From the NCBI GenBank assembly GCA_021841795.1, contig JAKCDN010000113.1:1-8743 (forward strand): a DNA stretch of 8,743 bases, read 5' to 3'. The first letter of the stretch is position 1; every line of letters begins with the position of its first letter. The stretch is from Acidobacteriota bacterium. GTDB lineage: Bacteria > Acidobacteriota > Terriglobia > Terriglobales > Acidobacteriaceae. The position numbers and the translations under genes were made by a program. Shown here one piece after another: positions 1-7,129 of this stretch. The notes under the pieces are model-generated. The model searched no databases and had not been told where the DNA came from. It was given only the letters and a program-made list of their open reading frames with translations.

Positions 1-79
1 GCTGCATGATGCGGCCGGCGTGAGCGGCCACCACCCATCCGTCTTCTTTCAGCTTCCTGATAATCTCGCGGCTGCTCAT
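1..79 (-). CDS. hicA: HicA-type (YcfA-like) mRNA interferase toxin, N-terminal part only
   Basis: The gene starts at the ATG at 79..77 on the minus strand and runs off the left edge, so only 26 residues are visible. They begin MSSREIIRKLKEDGWVV, the typical opening of HicA toxins: a short helix and then a glycine-tryptophan pair leading into the first strand of the dsRNA-binding-like fold. HicA cleaves mRNA and is neutralised by HicB, which would lie further left, out of view. An in-frame stop lies just upstream and no other start intervenes, so this start is secure although no good Shine-Dalgarno site is present. One oddity is that family members usually carry G-S-H-H about seven residues after the tryptophan. 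Here the aligned residues 22-25 read G-R-I-M, so the catalytic histidine is missing in this frame. The family call rests on the N-terminus alone. Confidence 0.6.
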   Translation of the reverse strand, partial: MSSREIIRKLKEDGWVVAAHAGRIMQ

Positions 80-105
80 CTCCGGCCCGCTTCCCGGCCT
101 CTATC

Positions 106-134
106 ATCATACACACTGCATACACACCATACAA
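106..134 (-). promoter_or_regulatory. Probable sigma-70 promoter for the hicA-type gene
   Basis: On the minus strand, TTGTAT (134..129) and TATGAT (111..106) are separated by exactly 17 bases and match the -35 and -10 consensus at four and five of six positions. Transcription would start near position 99 and leave about 20 bases before the ATG at 79. The element sits in a locally AT-rich patch within otherwise GC-rich DNA. Three TGTATG copies lie across it (133..128, 124..119, 113..108), which could be an operator for a HicB-like repressor. That operator role is inference. Confidence 0.4.
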
Positions 135-143
135 TCCGTCGCA

Positions 144-163
144 CCGGGGGCGGTCACGCCCGG
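144..163 (-). terminator. GC-rich hairpin downstream of the MgtC-like gene, possible terminator
   Basis: An inverted repeat GGGCG / CGCCC around a GTCA loop, extended by flanking CCGG bases, lies about 55 bases past the stop of the minus-strand MgtC-like gene and just before the hicA promoter. It has the right position for a terminator but no T-tract follows it. It could equally be incidental in such GC-rich DNA. Confidence 0.25.
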
Positions 164-216
164 ATGCGGCTCTGGCTGCGCAGCGGCTCCACCCCGGTCT
201 GCCGGATTGCTCCCCG

Positions 217-1479
217 CTACAGCAGCCAGATCAGCGGCGCCAGCGCCGCCGCCGCCAGCGCCACCAGCAGCATCAGGCTCTTCCGCCCTGTCCGCCGCTC
301 CGCCAGGCTGTAGGCATAAATGCCGTTCACCACGTTGTTGCTCGCCGCCGCAATCGCAATCGCGCCCGCCGCCACCCGCACCGGCGTTATCGTGCCCGCG
401 GCCTGCGTCATCCCCAGCACAAACGGATTGATATCGCTCAGGCCCACAATCGCGGCCAGCGTGTCCACGCCGCCGTTGCCGAAATACTTGATCACCAGCT
501 GCGTCGTCACCAGCACCACCAGAAACAGCAGCGCAAACAGAAAGGCCGTCGTCAGCTCCAGCGGATTCTTGGCGGCCAGCTCGCTCTGCACCGCCGGCGC
601 GCCACCATCGTTGCGCCGGGTCCACAGCCAGCCGCACACCGCGGCGCCGCACGCCAGCACTGAAAACGGCAGCCACAGCAAAGCCGCCAGTTGCCGGCTG
701 AACAGCGTCACCAGGATCAGCAGGCGCAGATACATCACCCCGCAGGCCATCAAAATACCGCCGGAATAAAGATGCGCATGCCCGCCCTCTTTGCTCTGCC
801 GCGCCAGCACCACCGTCGTCGCCGTCGAGGAATACGCGCCCCCCAGCAGCGCCGCCAGCACAATCCCGCCCTGCCCTTTGGTCAGCTTCTGCAGCACATA
901 GCTCGCATACGAGATGGCGCTGATCGCCACCACCACCAGCCACGTCTTGAAGGGATTGATGTGGAACGGTCCGAACTCCTGGTTCGGAAGAATCGGCAGC
1001 ACCACGCCGCTCAAAAACAGAAACTTGGCCAGGGAAAGGATCTCCCGCGCGTCGATCCGCCGCGCCAGGTTCTCCAGCGCCACCTTCAGATCGAGCAGCA
1101 GCAGGCTCGCCACTCCCAGCGTGGTCGCCGTCCACAGATGCCCGTCGCAGATCAGCGCACCCACCAGAAACGTCGCCAGTCCTGAGATCTCCGTGGTCGC
1201 GCCTGCCGTGGCCGCCTGCGTCAGCTTGTGCCAGTAGGAGAGCATCAGAAAGCCCGCCACCACCAGAAACCCCAGCGTCAGCGGCACCAGTTGCGTGCCC
1301 GAGATCGCCGCCAGCGAGTAGCCGATCAGCCCGATCAGCGGAAACGTCCGCACCCCGCCAAATCCGTAGCTCCCTCCGGCGCTCTTGTGCTCCTCGCGCT
1401 CCAGCCCGATCAGAAACGAAAGCAGCAGTACCAGAACGACCTTGCTTGCCTCAGGCGGCAGTTCCCGAATGAATTCCAT
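217..1479 (-). CDS. MgtC/SapB family inner-membrane protein with DUF4010 domain
   Basis: This 420-residue, strongly hydrophobic protein has about a dozen likely membrane segments. Residues 14-60 carry the MgtC signature: the LIGLEREE segment (23-30) followed by GGVRTFPLIG (41-50). The C-terminal half (about 200-415) matches the DUF4010 layout, with a small-residue segment GGAYSSTATT (213-222), the NPFVLGM segment (351-357) and an alanine-rich stretch ending in SNNV (380-383). MgtC proteins help cells cope with low magnesium and acid stress. The biochemical role of MgtC-DUF4010 proteins is not settled, so transport or ion homeostasis is inference. I chose the ATG at 1479 because GAGGT lies nine bases upstream. 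An in-frame ATG at 1527 would add 16 hydrophilic residues and has no ribosome site. The gene is divergent from nadB and stands alone. Confidence 0.85.
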   Translation of the reverse strand: MEFIRELPPEASKVVLVLLLSFLIGLEREEHKSAGGSYGFGGVRTFPLIGLIGYSLAAISGTQLVPLTLGFLVVAGFLMLSYWHKLTQAATAGATTEISGLATFLVGALICDGHLWTATTLGVASLLLLDLKVALENLARRIDAREILSLAKFLFLSGVVLPILPNQEFGPFHINPFKTWLVVVAISAISYASYVLQKLTKGQGGIVLAALLGGAYSSTATTVVLARQSKEGGHAHLYSGGILMACGVMYLRLLILVTLFSRQLAALLWLPFSVLACGAAVCGWLWTRRNDGGAPAVQSELAAKNPLELTTAFLFALLFLVVLVTTQLVIKYFGNGGVDTLAAIVGLSDINPFVLGMTQAAGTITPVRVAAGAIAIAAASNNVVNGIYAYSLAERRTGRKSLMLLVALAAAALAPLIWLL

Positions 1480-1488
1480 GCGCTCTTG

Positions 1489-1493
1489 ACCTC
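1489..1493 (-). promoter_or_regulatory. Ribosome binding site of the MgtC-like gene
   Basis: GAGGT on the minus strand, nine bases before the ATG at 1479. It decides between that start and the in-frame ATG at 1527, which lacks such a site. Confidence 0.6.
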
Positions 1494-1668
1494 GCAATCC
1501 GCTCGAACTCGGCTTGCCCCACAGCATACACGCGGGGGCCGTGCGCCAGGCAGTGTGTTTGTTCTTTACTCCGGCCGCGGCGCCTTCCTTCGGCTCGGGA
1601 CCGCAAACACCCCTCGGTCTCTTCGCCGTTCCCTTCGCCCCTGCCGGTAAGTGTTAGCCTCAAAGGTT

Positions 1669-3330
1669 ATGGCATCGGGCTCTCATGTGGACTTCCTGGT
1701 CATGGGCGCGGGCGTTGCCGGCCTCCGTGCCGCCATCGAACTCGCCGCGCATGGCGAGGTTCTCGTCGTCACCAAGGAATCGCTCTCGGAATCGAACACG
1801 CACTACGCCCAGGGCGGCATCGCCGTCGCCATGGAAGGCGACGAAGACGTCGCTCTGCATCTTGAGGACACCGTCAACGCCGGCGACGGCCTCGTCCATC
1901 GTCCCGCCGCTGAAGCCCTCGTCTCGGAGGGGCCGCTGCGCGTCGCCGAGCTCATCGAGTGGGGCGCGAACTTTGACCGCGCCGCCAATCCGGGCGAACT
2001 CCGCCTGGGCGGCCAGCCCTTCCTGCGCACGCGCGAGGGCGCCCACTCCCTCGCCCGCATCCTCCACGCTAACGGCGACGCCACCGGCGCCGAAATCGGC
2101 CGCGCCCTCGCCGCCTTCGCCCGCACCCACAGCCACATTCGCTTTGCCGAGTGGACCCGCGTCGCCGGGCTCGTCGTCGCAGACGGCCGCGTCGTCGCCG
2201 CCGATCTCGCCGGCCCCGAACCCGATCCCACGCGCCCGGCGCCATCGCCCGCCCGGCGCATCCCCGCCCGCGCCGTCCTCATCGCCTCCGGCGGCGCCGG
2301 CCAGGTCTACTCCGACACCACCAATCCCGCGGTCGCCACCGGCGACGGCATGGCCATTGCCGCTGCCGCCGGCGTCGAGCTCGCTGACATGGAGTTCTAC
2401 CAGTTCCATCCCACCGCGCTCGCCGTCGACGGCGCGCCCCGCTTCCTTCTCTCCGAAGCTCTGCGCGGCGAAGGCGCCTGCCTGCGCAACCATCAAGGCC
2501 GGCGCTTCATGGAGCGCTACCATCCCCTGCTCGAGCTCGCGCCGCGCGACGTGGTCGCCCGCGCCATCGCCCGCGAAGGCCTGCCTGACCCTGAAGCCGC
2601 CGCCGGTTCCGCGCCCCTGCGCCCCGTCTATCTCGACATGCGCCATGTCCACGGCATCGATCCCGCCGCGCGCTTTCCCGGCATCAGCGCCGTCCTCGCC
2701 CGCTACGGCCTCAGCCTCAGCCGCGATCTCATTCCCGTCCGTCCCGCTGCGCACTACCTCATGGGCGGCATTCGCACCGATCTCGACGGCCGCACCTCCC
2801 TCCCCGGCCTTTACGCCGCCGGAGAAGCCGCCTGCACCGGCGTTCATGGCGCCAATCGCCTGGCGTCGAACTCGCTCCTCGAGGGCCTCGTCTTCGGCAG
2901 CCGCGCCGCGCGCTCCATGCTCGCGGATGCGCTCCCGCTCCCCGTCGGCGCGCTCGCTCAACCGCCCGCGGCCCCGCTGCAACCGCTCTCCGCCGCCCAG
3001 AACGCCCGCGTCGAAGAGCTCATCGCCGCCCTTCAGTCCTCCATGTGGCTCAACGCCGGCTTGTTGCGCCAGGACGGTTCCCTGCGCCAGGGCCTGGCCG
3101 ACCTCGCCCAGATCGAAGAGGATCTCGCCGCCATTGCCGCCTCCGGCCGCCGCCTCGCTGAAGCGCAGTCGCTCGCCCGCGTCGCCCGCGCCATCCTCCT
3201 CGCCGCCCTCGCCCGCACTGAAAGCCGCGGCGCGCACTTCCGCCTCGACCACCCCCGGCGCGACGACGCAGGCTTCCGCAAGCACTCGATCCTTGCCCGC
3301 AATGACGCCGTCCGCTTTGAGTCCTGGTAG
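1669..3330 (+). CDS. nadB: L-aspartate oxidase
   Basis: This flavoenzyme oxidises L-aspartate to iminoaspartate, which quinolinate synthase (NadA) uses for de novo NAD synthesis. It acts in the cytoplasm and passes electrons from FAD to oxygen, fumarate or a similar acceptor. The 553 residues fit the family. Seen in order: the FAD-binding GAGVAG (13-18); SNTHYAQGGIA (42-52), diagnostic for NadB; QFHPTAL with H247; SEALRGEGA with E263; RDVVARA with R293; HYLMGG with H362; and HGANRLASNSLLEGL with R397. These correspond to the substrate-binding His and Arg residues of E. coli NadB, so the enzyme looks active. A proline-rich stretch near residues 183-200 appears to be a loop insertion. The ATG at 1669 begins just ahead of the flavin fold. 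A GTG at 1651 in frame is possible but has no better ribosome site. nadA and nadC are not in the window. Confidence 0.95.
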   Translation: MASGSHVDFLVMGAGVAGLRAAIELAAHGEVLVVTKESLSESNTHYAQGGIAVAMEGDEDVALHLEDTVNAGDGLVHRPAAEALVSEGPLRVAELIEWGANFDRAANPGELRLGGQPFLRTREGAHSLARILHANGDATGAEIGRALAAFARTHSHIRFAEWTRVAGLVVADGRVVAADLAGPEPDPTRPAPSPARRIPARAVLIASGGAGQVYSDTTNPAVATGDGMAIAAAAGVELADMEFYQFHPTALAVDGAPRFLLSEALRGEGACLRNHQGRRFMERYHPLLELAPRDVVARAIAREGLPDPEAAAGSAPLRPVYLDMRHVHGIDPAARFPGISAVLARYGLSLSRDLIPVRPAAHYLMGGIRTDLDGRTSLPGLYAAGEAACTGVHGANRLASNSLLEGLVFGSRAARSMLADALPLPVGALAQPPAAPLQPLSAAQNARVEELIAALQSSMWLNAGLLRQDGSLRQGLADLAQIEEDLAAIAASGRRLAEAQSLARVARAILLAALARTESRGAHFRLDHPRRDDAGFRKHSILARNDAVRFESW

Positions 3331-3369
3331 CCGCCGCAGGACCGCCCGCGCGCGCTCGGGTGTATCGCC

Positions 3370-4236
3370 CTAGCCTGCCCGCCGGCCGTCCCCCCTGTGC
3401 GCCGCCGTCATCCATGCGCACACCCCCAGCACTCCGCCGATCACCGCCAGCGAGACCGTTGCCGGCATCTGCACCCACGGCGCGGCCAGCATCTTCAGCG
3501 CCGCAAACGCCAGAATCGCGCCCAGCCCGTAGTGCAACAGCCGGAAGCGCTCCAGCATCGCCGCCAGGGCAAAGTACATCGAGCGCAAGCCCACAATCGC
3601 GCACACGTTCGACGTGTACGCCACAAACGGATTGTGCGTCACCGACAGCACCGCCGGAATCGAGTCCGTCGCAAACAGCAGATCCGTTACCTCTACCGCC
3701 GCGATCAACGGCAGCAGCGAGCCCCGCGCCGGCTGCAGCCGAACGATCCATCCCGGAACCGCCGCGCGCGCCGAGCCTCCCCGTATCAGCCGCCACGCCG
3801 CATACAGCAGCAGCATCCCCAATACCCACGTAACCCACGCGAACCGCGCCAGCAGCGCCACGCCCGCCGCGATAAACACCGCCCGCAGCACAAATGCGCC
3901 CCACACTCCCCACAGCAAGGCCGCGCGCTGACGCTGCGCGCCGATTCCGAACCCTTCGAACAGCACCAGGAACACAAACAGGTTATCGATGCTCAGTGAC
4001 AGCTCCATGGCATATCCGGCCGAGAACTCCAGCGCCGCCTGCCGGCCCTGCGCCAGCGCAATCCACCCCGCAAATCCCAACGCCGCCAGCACCATCGCCG
4101 CCGCGCCCATCCACGCCGGCAGCGGCGCGCGCTGCCCCGTGCGCCGCTGCCACGGCATCGCGGAATCCGCCGCCAGCACCGCCGCCACCGCCGCGTGAAA
4201 CCCGATCCACCACCCCCAGGAAACGCCGGCAATCAT
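3370..4236 (-). CDS. TerC family integral membrane protein (Alx-like)
   Basis: This 288-residue membrane protein has seven to nine hydrophobic segments. The two TerC half-repeats are plain: YAMELSLSIDNLFVFLVLF (75-93) with acidic E78 and D84, and VEVTDLLFATDSIPAVLSVT (181-200) with E182, D185 and D191. These paired acidic membrane motifs characterise the family that includes E. coli Alx and the tellurite-resistance protein TerC. Recent work on the family points to manganese export or metal loading of exported enzymes. Which applies here is inference, and no ter operon genes are nearby. The protein is slightly shorter than Alx (about 320 residues) because the C-terminus is short. The start at 4236 puts WWIGFH at residues 9-14, as in relatives, though no clear ribosome site precedes it. 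It is convergent with nadB (39-base gap) and divergent from ndh. Confidence 0.88.
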   Translation of the reverse strand: MIAGVSWGWWIGFHAAVAAVLAADSAMPWQRRTGQRAPLPAWMGAAAMVLAALGFAGWIALAQGRQAALEFSAGYAMELSLSIDNLFVFLVLFEGFGIGAQRQRAALLWGVWGAFVLRAVFIAAGVALLARFAWVTWVLGMLLLYAAWRLIRGGSARAAVPGWIVRLQPARGSLLPLIAAVEVTDLLFATDSIPAVLSVTHNPFVAYTSNVCAIVGLRSMYFALAAMLERFRLLHYGLGAILAFAALKMLAAPWVQMPATVSLAVIGGVLGVCAWMTAAHRGDGRRAG

Positions 4237-4333
4237 AGCTGGATGCTAACGCACCCGGCGACAGCCACGAGCATTCCCGCTGACCCCATCGCGTTGCCAC
4301 CGATCCCGCTCTTCCCGCATCCTTGAATGAAGC

Positions 4334-4338
4334 GAGGT
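4334..4338 (+). promoter_or_regulatory. Ribosome binding site of ndh, fixes a TTG start
   Basis: GAGGT, five bases before the TTG at 4344. An upstream in-frame TTG at 4323 has no such site. The rare start codon at 4344 is therefore the better choice and would give modest translation. Confidence 0.6.
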
Positions 4339-4343
4339 CTTCC

Positions 4344-5699
4344 TTGAGCGAGCACACCCGGCCACCGGACTATATCCGCGATCCGCACCGTCCCCGCGTC
4401 GTCATCGTCGGCGGCGGCTTTGCCGGCCTCCACGCCGCGCTCGGCCTCGCCCGCCTGCCCGTCGATATCACCCTCGTCGACCGCCGCAATCATCATCTCT
4501 TTCAGCCACTCCTCTATCAGGTGGCCCTCGCCGTCCTGTCGCCCGCTGACATCGCGCAGCCCATCCGCTCCGTCCTGCGCCGCCAGCCCAACGCTGAAGT
4601 CCTCATGGACGAGGTCACCGGCATCGACGTCGCCGCGCGCCTCGTCACCCTCCGCAGCGGCGCCCAGCTCGCCTACGACTACCTCGTCCTCGCCGCCGGC
4701 GCCACCCACTCCTACTTCGGCCACGACGAGTGGGAGCCCTTCGCGCCCGGGCTCAAGACCATCGAAGACGCTACCGAGATTCGCCGCCGCGTCCTGCTCG
4801 CCTTCGAGCTGGCGGAGCGGCAGATGCTCGAGCAGGGCTGGCACCCGCCCCTCAACTTCGTCGTCATCGGCGGGGGGCCCACCGGCGTCGAGCTCGCCGG
4901 CGCCATCAGTGACGTCGCGCAGCTCTACATGCGTCACGACTTCCGGCACATCGACCCCGCCGCCAGCCGCGTGCTCCTTCTCGACGGCGGACCCCGCGTC
5001 CTCGCCGCCTACCCTGAAGATCTCTCCCAAAAGGCCCAGGCCACCCTCCGCAATCTCGGCGTCGAGGTGCACACCCAAACCCACGTCACCGCCGTCGGGC
5101 CCGGCTGGGTCGAAGCCAACGGACAGCGCCTGCATGCCGCCGTCACCTTGTGGGCCGCCGGCGTTGAGGCCTCGCCCCTCGGCAGGCTCCTCGGCGCGCC
5201 GCTCGACCGCCGCGGATGTGTCCTCGTCGACGACCGCCTCAACCCGCCCGCGCTCCCTGAGGTCTTCGTCCTCGGCGATCTCGCTCATATCGAGCAGGAC
5301 GGACATCAGATCCCCGGCGTCGCCCAGCCCGCCATGCAGATGGGCGATCACGTCGCCAGGATCGTCGCCGCCGACCTCGACCGCCGGCCTCGGCCGCCCT
5401 TCCGCTACTTCGACAAGGGCGACATGGCCACCATCGGCCGCATGGCCGCCGTCGCCAAAGTCGAATGGCCCTTCAAAGCCCATCTCCGCGGATTCCCCGC
5501 CTGGTTCACCTGGGTCACCGTGCACATCTTCTTCCTCATCGGCTTCCGCAACCGCCTCGCCGTCCTCATCAACTGGGCCTGGGCCTACTTCAACTTCACC
5601 CGCGGCGCGCGCCTCATCACCGGCGACCAGCATCTGCCCGGCTGGGAAGAACAGACGCAGGCGCCGACCACAGAACGCAAACCCAACCCGGTGGACTGA
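4344..5699 (+). CDS. ndh: Type II NADH dehydrogenase (NADH:quinone oxidoreductase, non-pumping)
   Basis: This monotopic flavoenzyme at the inner face of the cytoplasmic membrane oxidises NADH and reduces quinone without pumping protons. The 451 residues carry the FAD-binding GGGFAG (23-28), the HHLFQPLLYQVA block (50-61), the NADH-binding GGGPTGVELAG (176-186), the second flavin contact VLGD (309-312), and AQPAMQ (327-332), which matches the quinone-site AQxAxQ motif. The region at 388-415 is rich in tryptophan, phenylalanine and other hydrophobic residues and should anchor the protein to the membrane, as in Ndh. Length is close to E. coli Ndh (434). The TTG start at 4344 follows GAGGT by five bases. 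The gene is divergent from terC across about 107 bases and 95 bases ahead of serS, so it may be transcribed alone or read through into serS. Confidence 0.92.
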   Translation: MSEHTRPPDYIRDPHRPRVVIVGGGFAGLHAALGLARLPVDITLVDRRNHHLFQPLLYQVALAVLSPADIAQPIRSVLRRQPNAEVLMDEVTGIDVAARLVTLRSGAQLAYDYLVLAAGATHSYFGHDEWEPFAPGLKTIEDATEIRRRVLLAFELAERQMLEQGWHPPLNFVVIGGGPTGVELAGAISDVAQLYMRHDFRHIDPAASRVLLLDGGPRVLAAYPEDLSQKAQATLRNLGVEVHTQTHVTAVGPGWVEANGQRLHAAVTLWAAGVEASPLGRLLGAPLDRRGCVLVDDRLNPPALPEVFVLGDLAHIEQDGHQIPGVAQPAMQMGDHVARIVAADLDRRPRPPFRYFDKGDMATIGRMAAVAKVEWPFKAHLRGFPAWFTWVTVHIFFLIGFRNRLAVLINWAWAYFNFTRGARLITGDQHLPGWEEQTQAPTTERKPNPVD

Positions 5700-5715
5700 G
5701 AAATCGCCTCCACAG

Positions 5716-5766
5716 AACCGGAATTGGCAACCGGACACTGCGCCCGCGCCTCGCCCTCAAACCGGA
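5716..5766 (+). repeat. Three copies of AACCGGA upstream of serS
   Basis: AACCGGA occurs at 5716-5722, 5729-5735 and 5760-5766 within the 95-base spacer between ndh and serS. The copies are 13 and 31 bases apart, so the spacing is not regular. The motif could be a binding site or simple drift. No function is established from the sequence. Confidence 0.35.
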
Positions 5767-5794
5767 CCCCTGAACCCTGTAAACTGTATATGTC

Positions 5795-7129
5795 ATGCTC
5801 GATCTAGGATTCGTTCGCGCCAACCTGGAGTTGGTGGAAGCAAAGCTCCGCGCCCGCGGAGCGGACCCGGCCGCCCTGCTGGGTGATTTCCGCTCCCTCG
5901 ACAAAAGCCGCCGCGACGCCATCACCCAGTCCGAACAGCTCAAGGCGCGCCGCAACGAGCTCTCGCAGCAGGTGGGCGCGCTCAAGAAATCCGGCCGCCA
6001 CGACGACGCCGCCGCCGTCATGGACGAGACCCGCGCCCTCAAAACCAGGCTCGACGAGCTCGACTCCGCCGCCGCCGCGCTCGACGAGCGCATGCGCCTC
6101 GCGCTGGCAAGCGTTCCCAACCTCACCCGCGACGAAGTCCCCGCCGGCACATCCGAAGCCGACAACCAGGTCGTCAAAACCTGGGGCGAGCCGAAAAAAT
6201 ACGACTTCGAGCCCCGGCCGCACTGGGAGGTCGGCGAGTCCCTCGGCATCCTCGACCTCGAACGCGCCGCCAAGCTCTCCGGCGCGCGCTTCGCCGTCTA
6301 CATGGGCGCCGGCGCGCGCCTCGAGCGGGCACTGATCGGCTTCATGCTCGACATGCACACCGCGCAGCACGGCTACACCGAAGTCCTGCCGCCTTTCATG
6401 GTCAACTCAAAATCCCTCTTCGGCACCGGCCAGTTGCCCAAATTTGCTGAAGATCTCTTCCGCTGCTCCGACGCCGACGCCGACGCCGCCGCGCGCGGCG
6501 AATTCAAGGACAGCGATCACTGGCTCATCCCTACCGCCGAAGTCCCCGTCACCAATCTCTACCGCGACGAGATCCTCGACGAAACCCGCCTGCCCATCTC
6601 CCTCACCGCCTACACGCCCTGCTTCCGCGCCGAGGCCGGCGCTGCCGGCAAAGACACCCGCGGCATCATCCGCCAGCATCAATTTCAAAAAGTCGAGCTG
6701 GTCAAGTTCACGCGGCCCGAGCACTCCGACGCCGAGCACGAGAAACTCACCCGCCACGCCGAAGAGATTCTCGAAGCCCTCGATCTTCCCTACCGCCGCG
6801 TCCTCCTCTGCTCCGGCGACACCGGCTTCTCCTCCGCCAAAACCTACGACCTCGAAGTCTGGCTGCCCGGTCAGCGTCTCTACCGCGAAATCTCCTCCTG
6901 CTCCAACTTCGATGCCTTCCAGGCCCGCCGCGCCAATATCCGCTTCCGCCCCGGCGGCGCCAAGGCCAAACCCGAGTTCATCCACACCCTCAACGGCAGC
7001 GGTCTTGCCGTGGGCCGCACCTGGCTGGCCATCCTTGAGAACTACCAGCAGGCTGACGGCTCCGTCCTCATCCCCGAGCCCCTGCGCCCCTACATGGGCG
7101 GACTCGATAAAATAGTCAGGGAGTTCTGA
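5795..7129 (+). CDS. serS: Seryl-tRNA synthetase
   Basis: This cytoplasmic class II synthetase charges tRNA-Ser (and tRNA-Sec where present) with serine using ATP. The 444 residues cover the full family architecture. An N-terminal antiparallel coiled coil (about 25-110, rich in K, R, E and D), which grips the long variable arm of tRNA-Ser, is followed by the catalytic core. Seen in the core: [13 protein letters not shown], the serine-site TAE (T247-E249), motif 2 CFRAEAG with R278, the KTYDLEVW and REISSCSN blocks, and motif 3 GSGLAVGRT with R408. The core matches E. coli SerS closely. The loop before the TAE motif is about seven residues longer than in E. coli and contains the low-complexity DADADA (226-231). 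The ATG at 5795 gives the canonical MLDL opening but has no Shine-Dalgarno site, so initiation may be leaderless-like or rely on the AT-rich leader. The stop overlaps the next gene. Confidence 0.97.
   Translation: MLDLGFVRANLELVEAKLRARGADPAALLGDFRSLDKSRRDAITQSEQLKARRNELSQQVGALKKSGRHDDAAAVMDETRALKTRLDELDSAAAALDERMRLALASVPNLTRDEVPAGTSEADNQVVKTWGEPKKYDFEPRPHWEVGESLGILDLERAAKLSGARFAVYMGAGARLERALIGFMLDMHTAQHGYTEVLPPFMVNSKSLFGTGQLPKFAEDLFRCSDADADAAARGEFKDSDHWLIPTAEVPVTNLYRDEILDETRLPISLTAYTPCFRAEAGAAGKDTRGIIRQHQFQKVELVKFTRPEHSDAEHEKLTRHAEEILEALDLPYRRVLLCSGDTGFSSAKTYDLEVWLPGQRLYREISSCSNFDAFQARRANIRFRPGGAKAKPEFIHTLNGSGLAVGRTWLAILENYQQADGSVLIPEPLRPYMGGLDKIVREF
7118..7123 (+). promoter_or_regulatory. 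Ribosome binding site of the small membrane protein gene, inside the end of serS
   Basis: AGGGAG lies within the last codons of serS, five bases before the ATG at 7129. It is the strongest Shine-Dalgarno match in the window and supports expression of the overlapping gene. Confidence 0.65.

Noticed and set aside
107..1135. A 342-codon minus-strand frame overlapping the MgtC-like gene
   Set aside because: It is a glycine/alanine/arginine-rich shadow, while the overlapping frame has MgtC and DUF4010 motifs and membrane segments.
1494..1668. NAD+-I (nadA-type) riboswitch upstream of nadB
   Set aside because: This riboswitch class is known from Acidobacteriota, but I could not find its conserved core in the spacer. 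A covariance-model search would settle it.
1660..3285. A 541-codon open frame antisense to nadB
   Set aside because: NadB on the plus strand has all family motifs. The antisense frame is glycine/alanine/glutamate-rich with no domain and results from high GC at third codon positions.
3331..3369. Bidirectional terminator between nadB and terC
   Set aside because: Only a four-base CCCG/CGGG pairing with a long loop is visible, and no T-tract.
1685..3373. A 562-codon plus-strand frame overlapping nadB
   Set aside because: Its product is almost only serine, proline and alanine, the usual shadow of a GC-rich gene in another frame.
4294..4323. Promoter for ndh with TTGCCA and CATCCT hexamers
   Set aside because: The -35 match is good but the -10 candidate matches poorly, so it is not supported well enough to list.
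4237..4343. yybP-ykoY manganese riboswitch upstream of the TerC gene
   Set aside because: TerC/Alx genes are often controlled this way, but the minus-strand leader shows no convincing match to the conserved loops. A covariance-model search would be decisive.
4233..5738. A 501-codon open frame antisense to ndh
   Set aside because: Same GC-driven shadow effect. The composition is low-complexity and acidic, and the real gene on the other strand is unmistakable.
5700..5794. T-box leader upstream of serS
   Set aside because: The spacer is too short and has no T-box bulge sequence or terminator/antiterminator pair.
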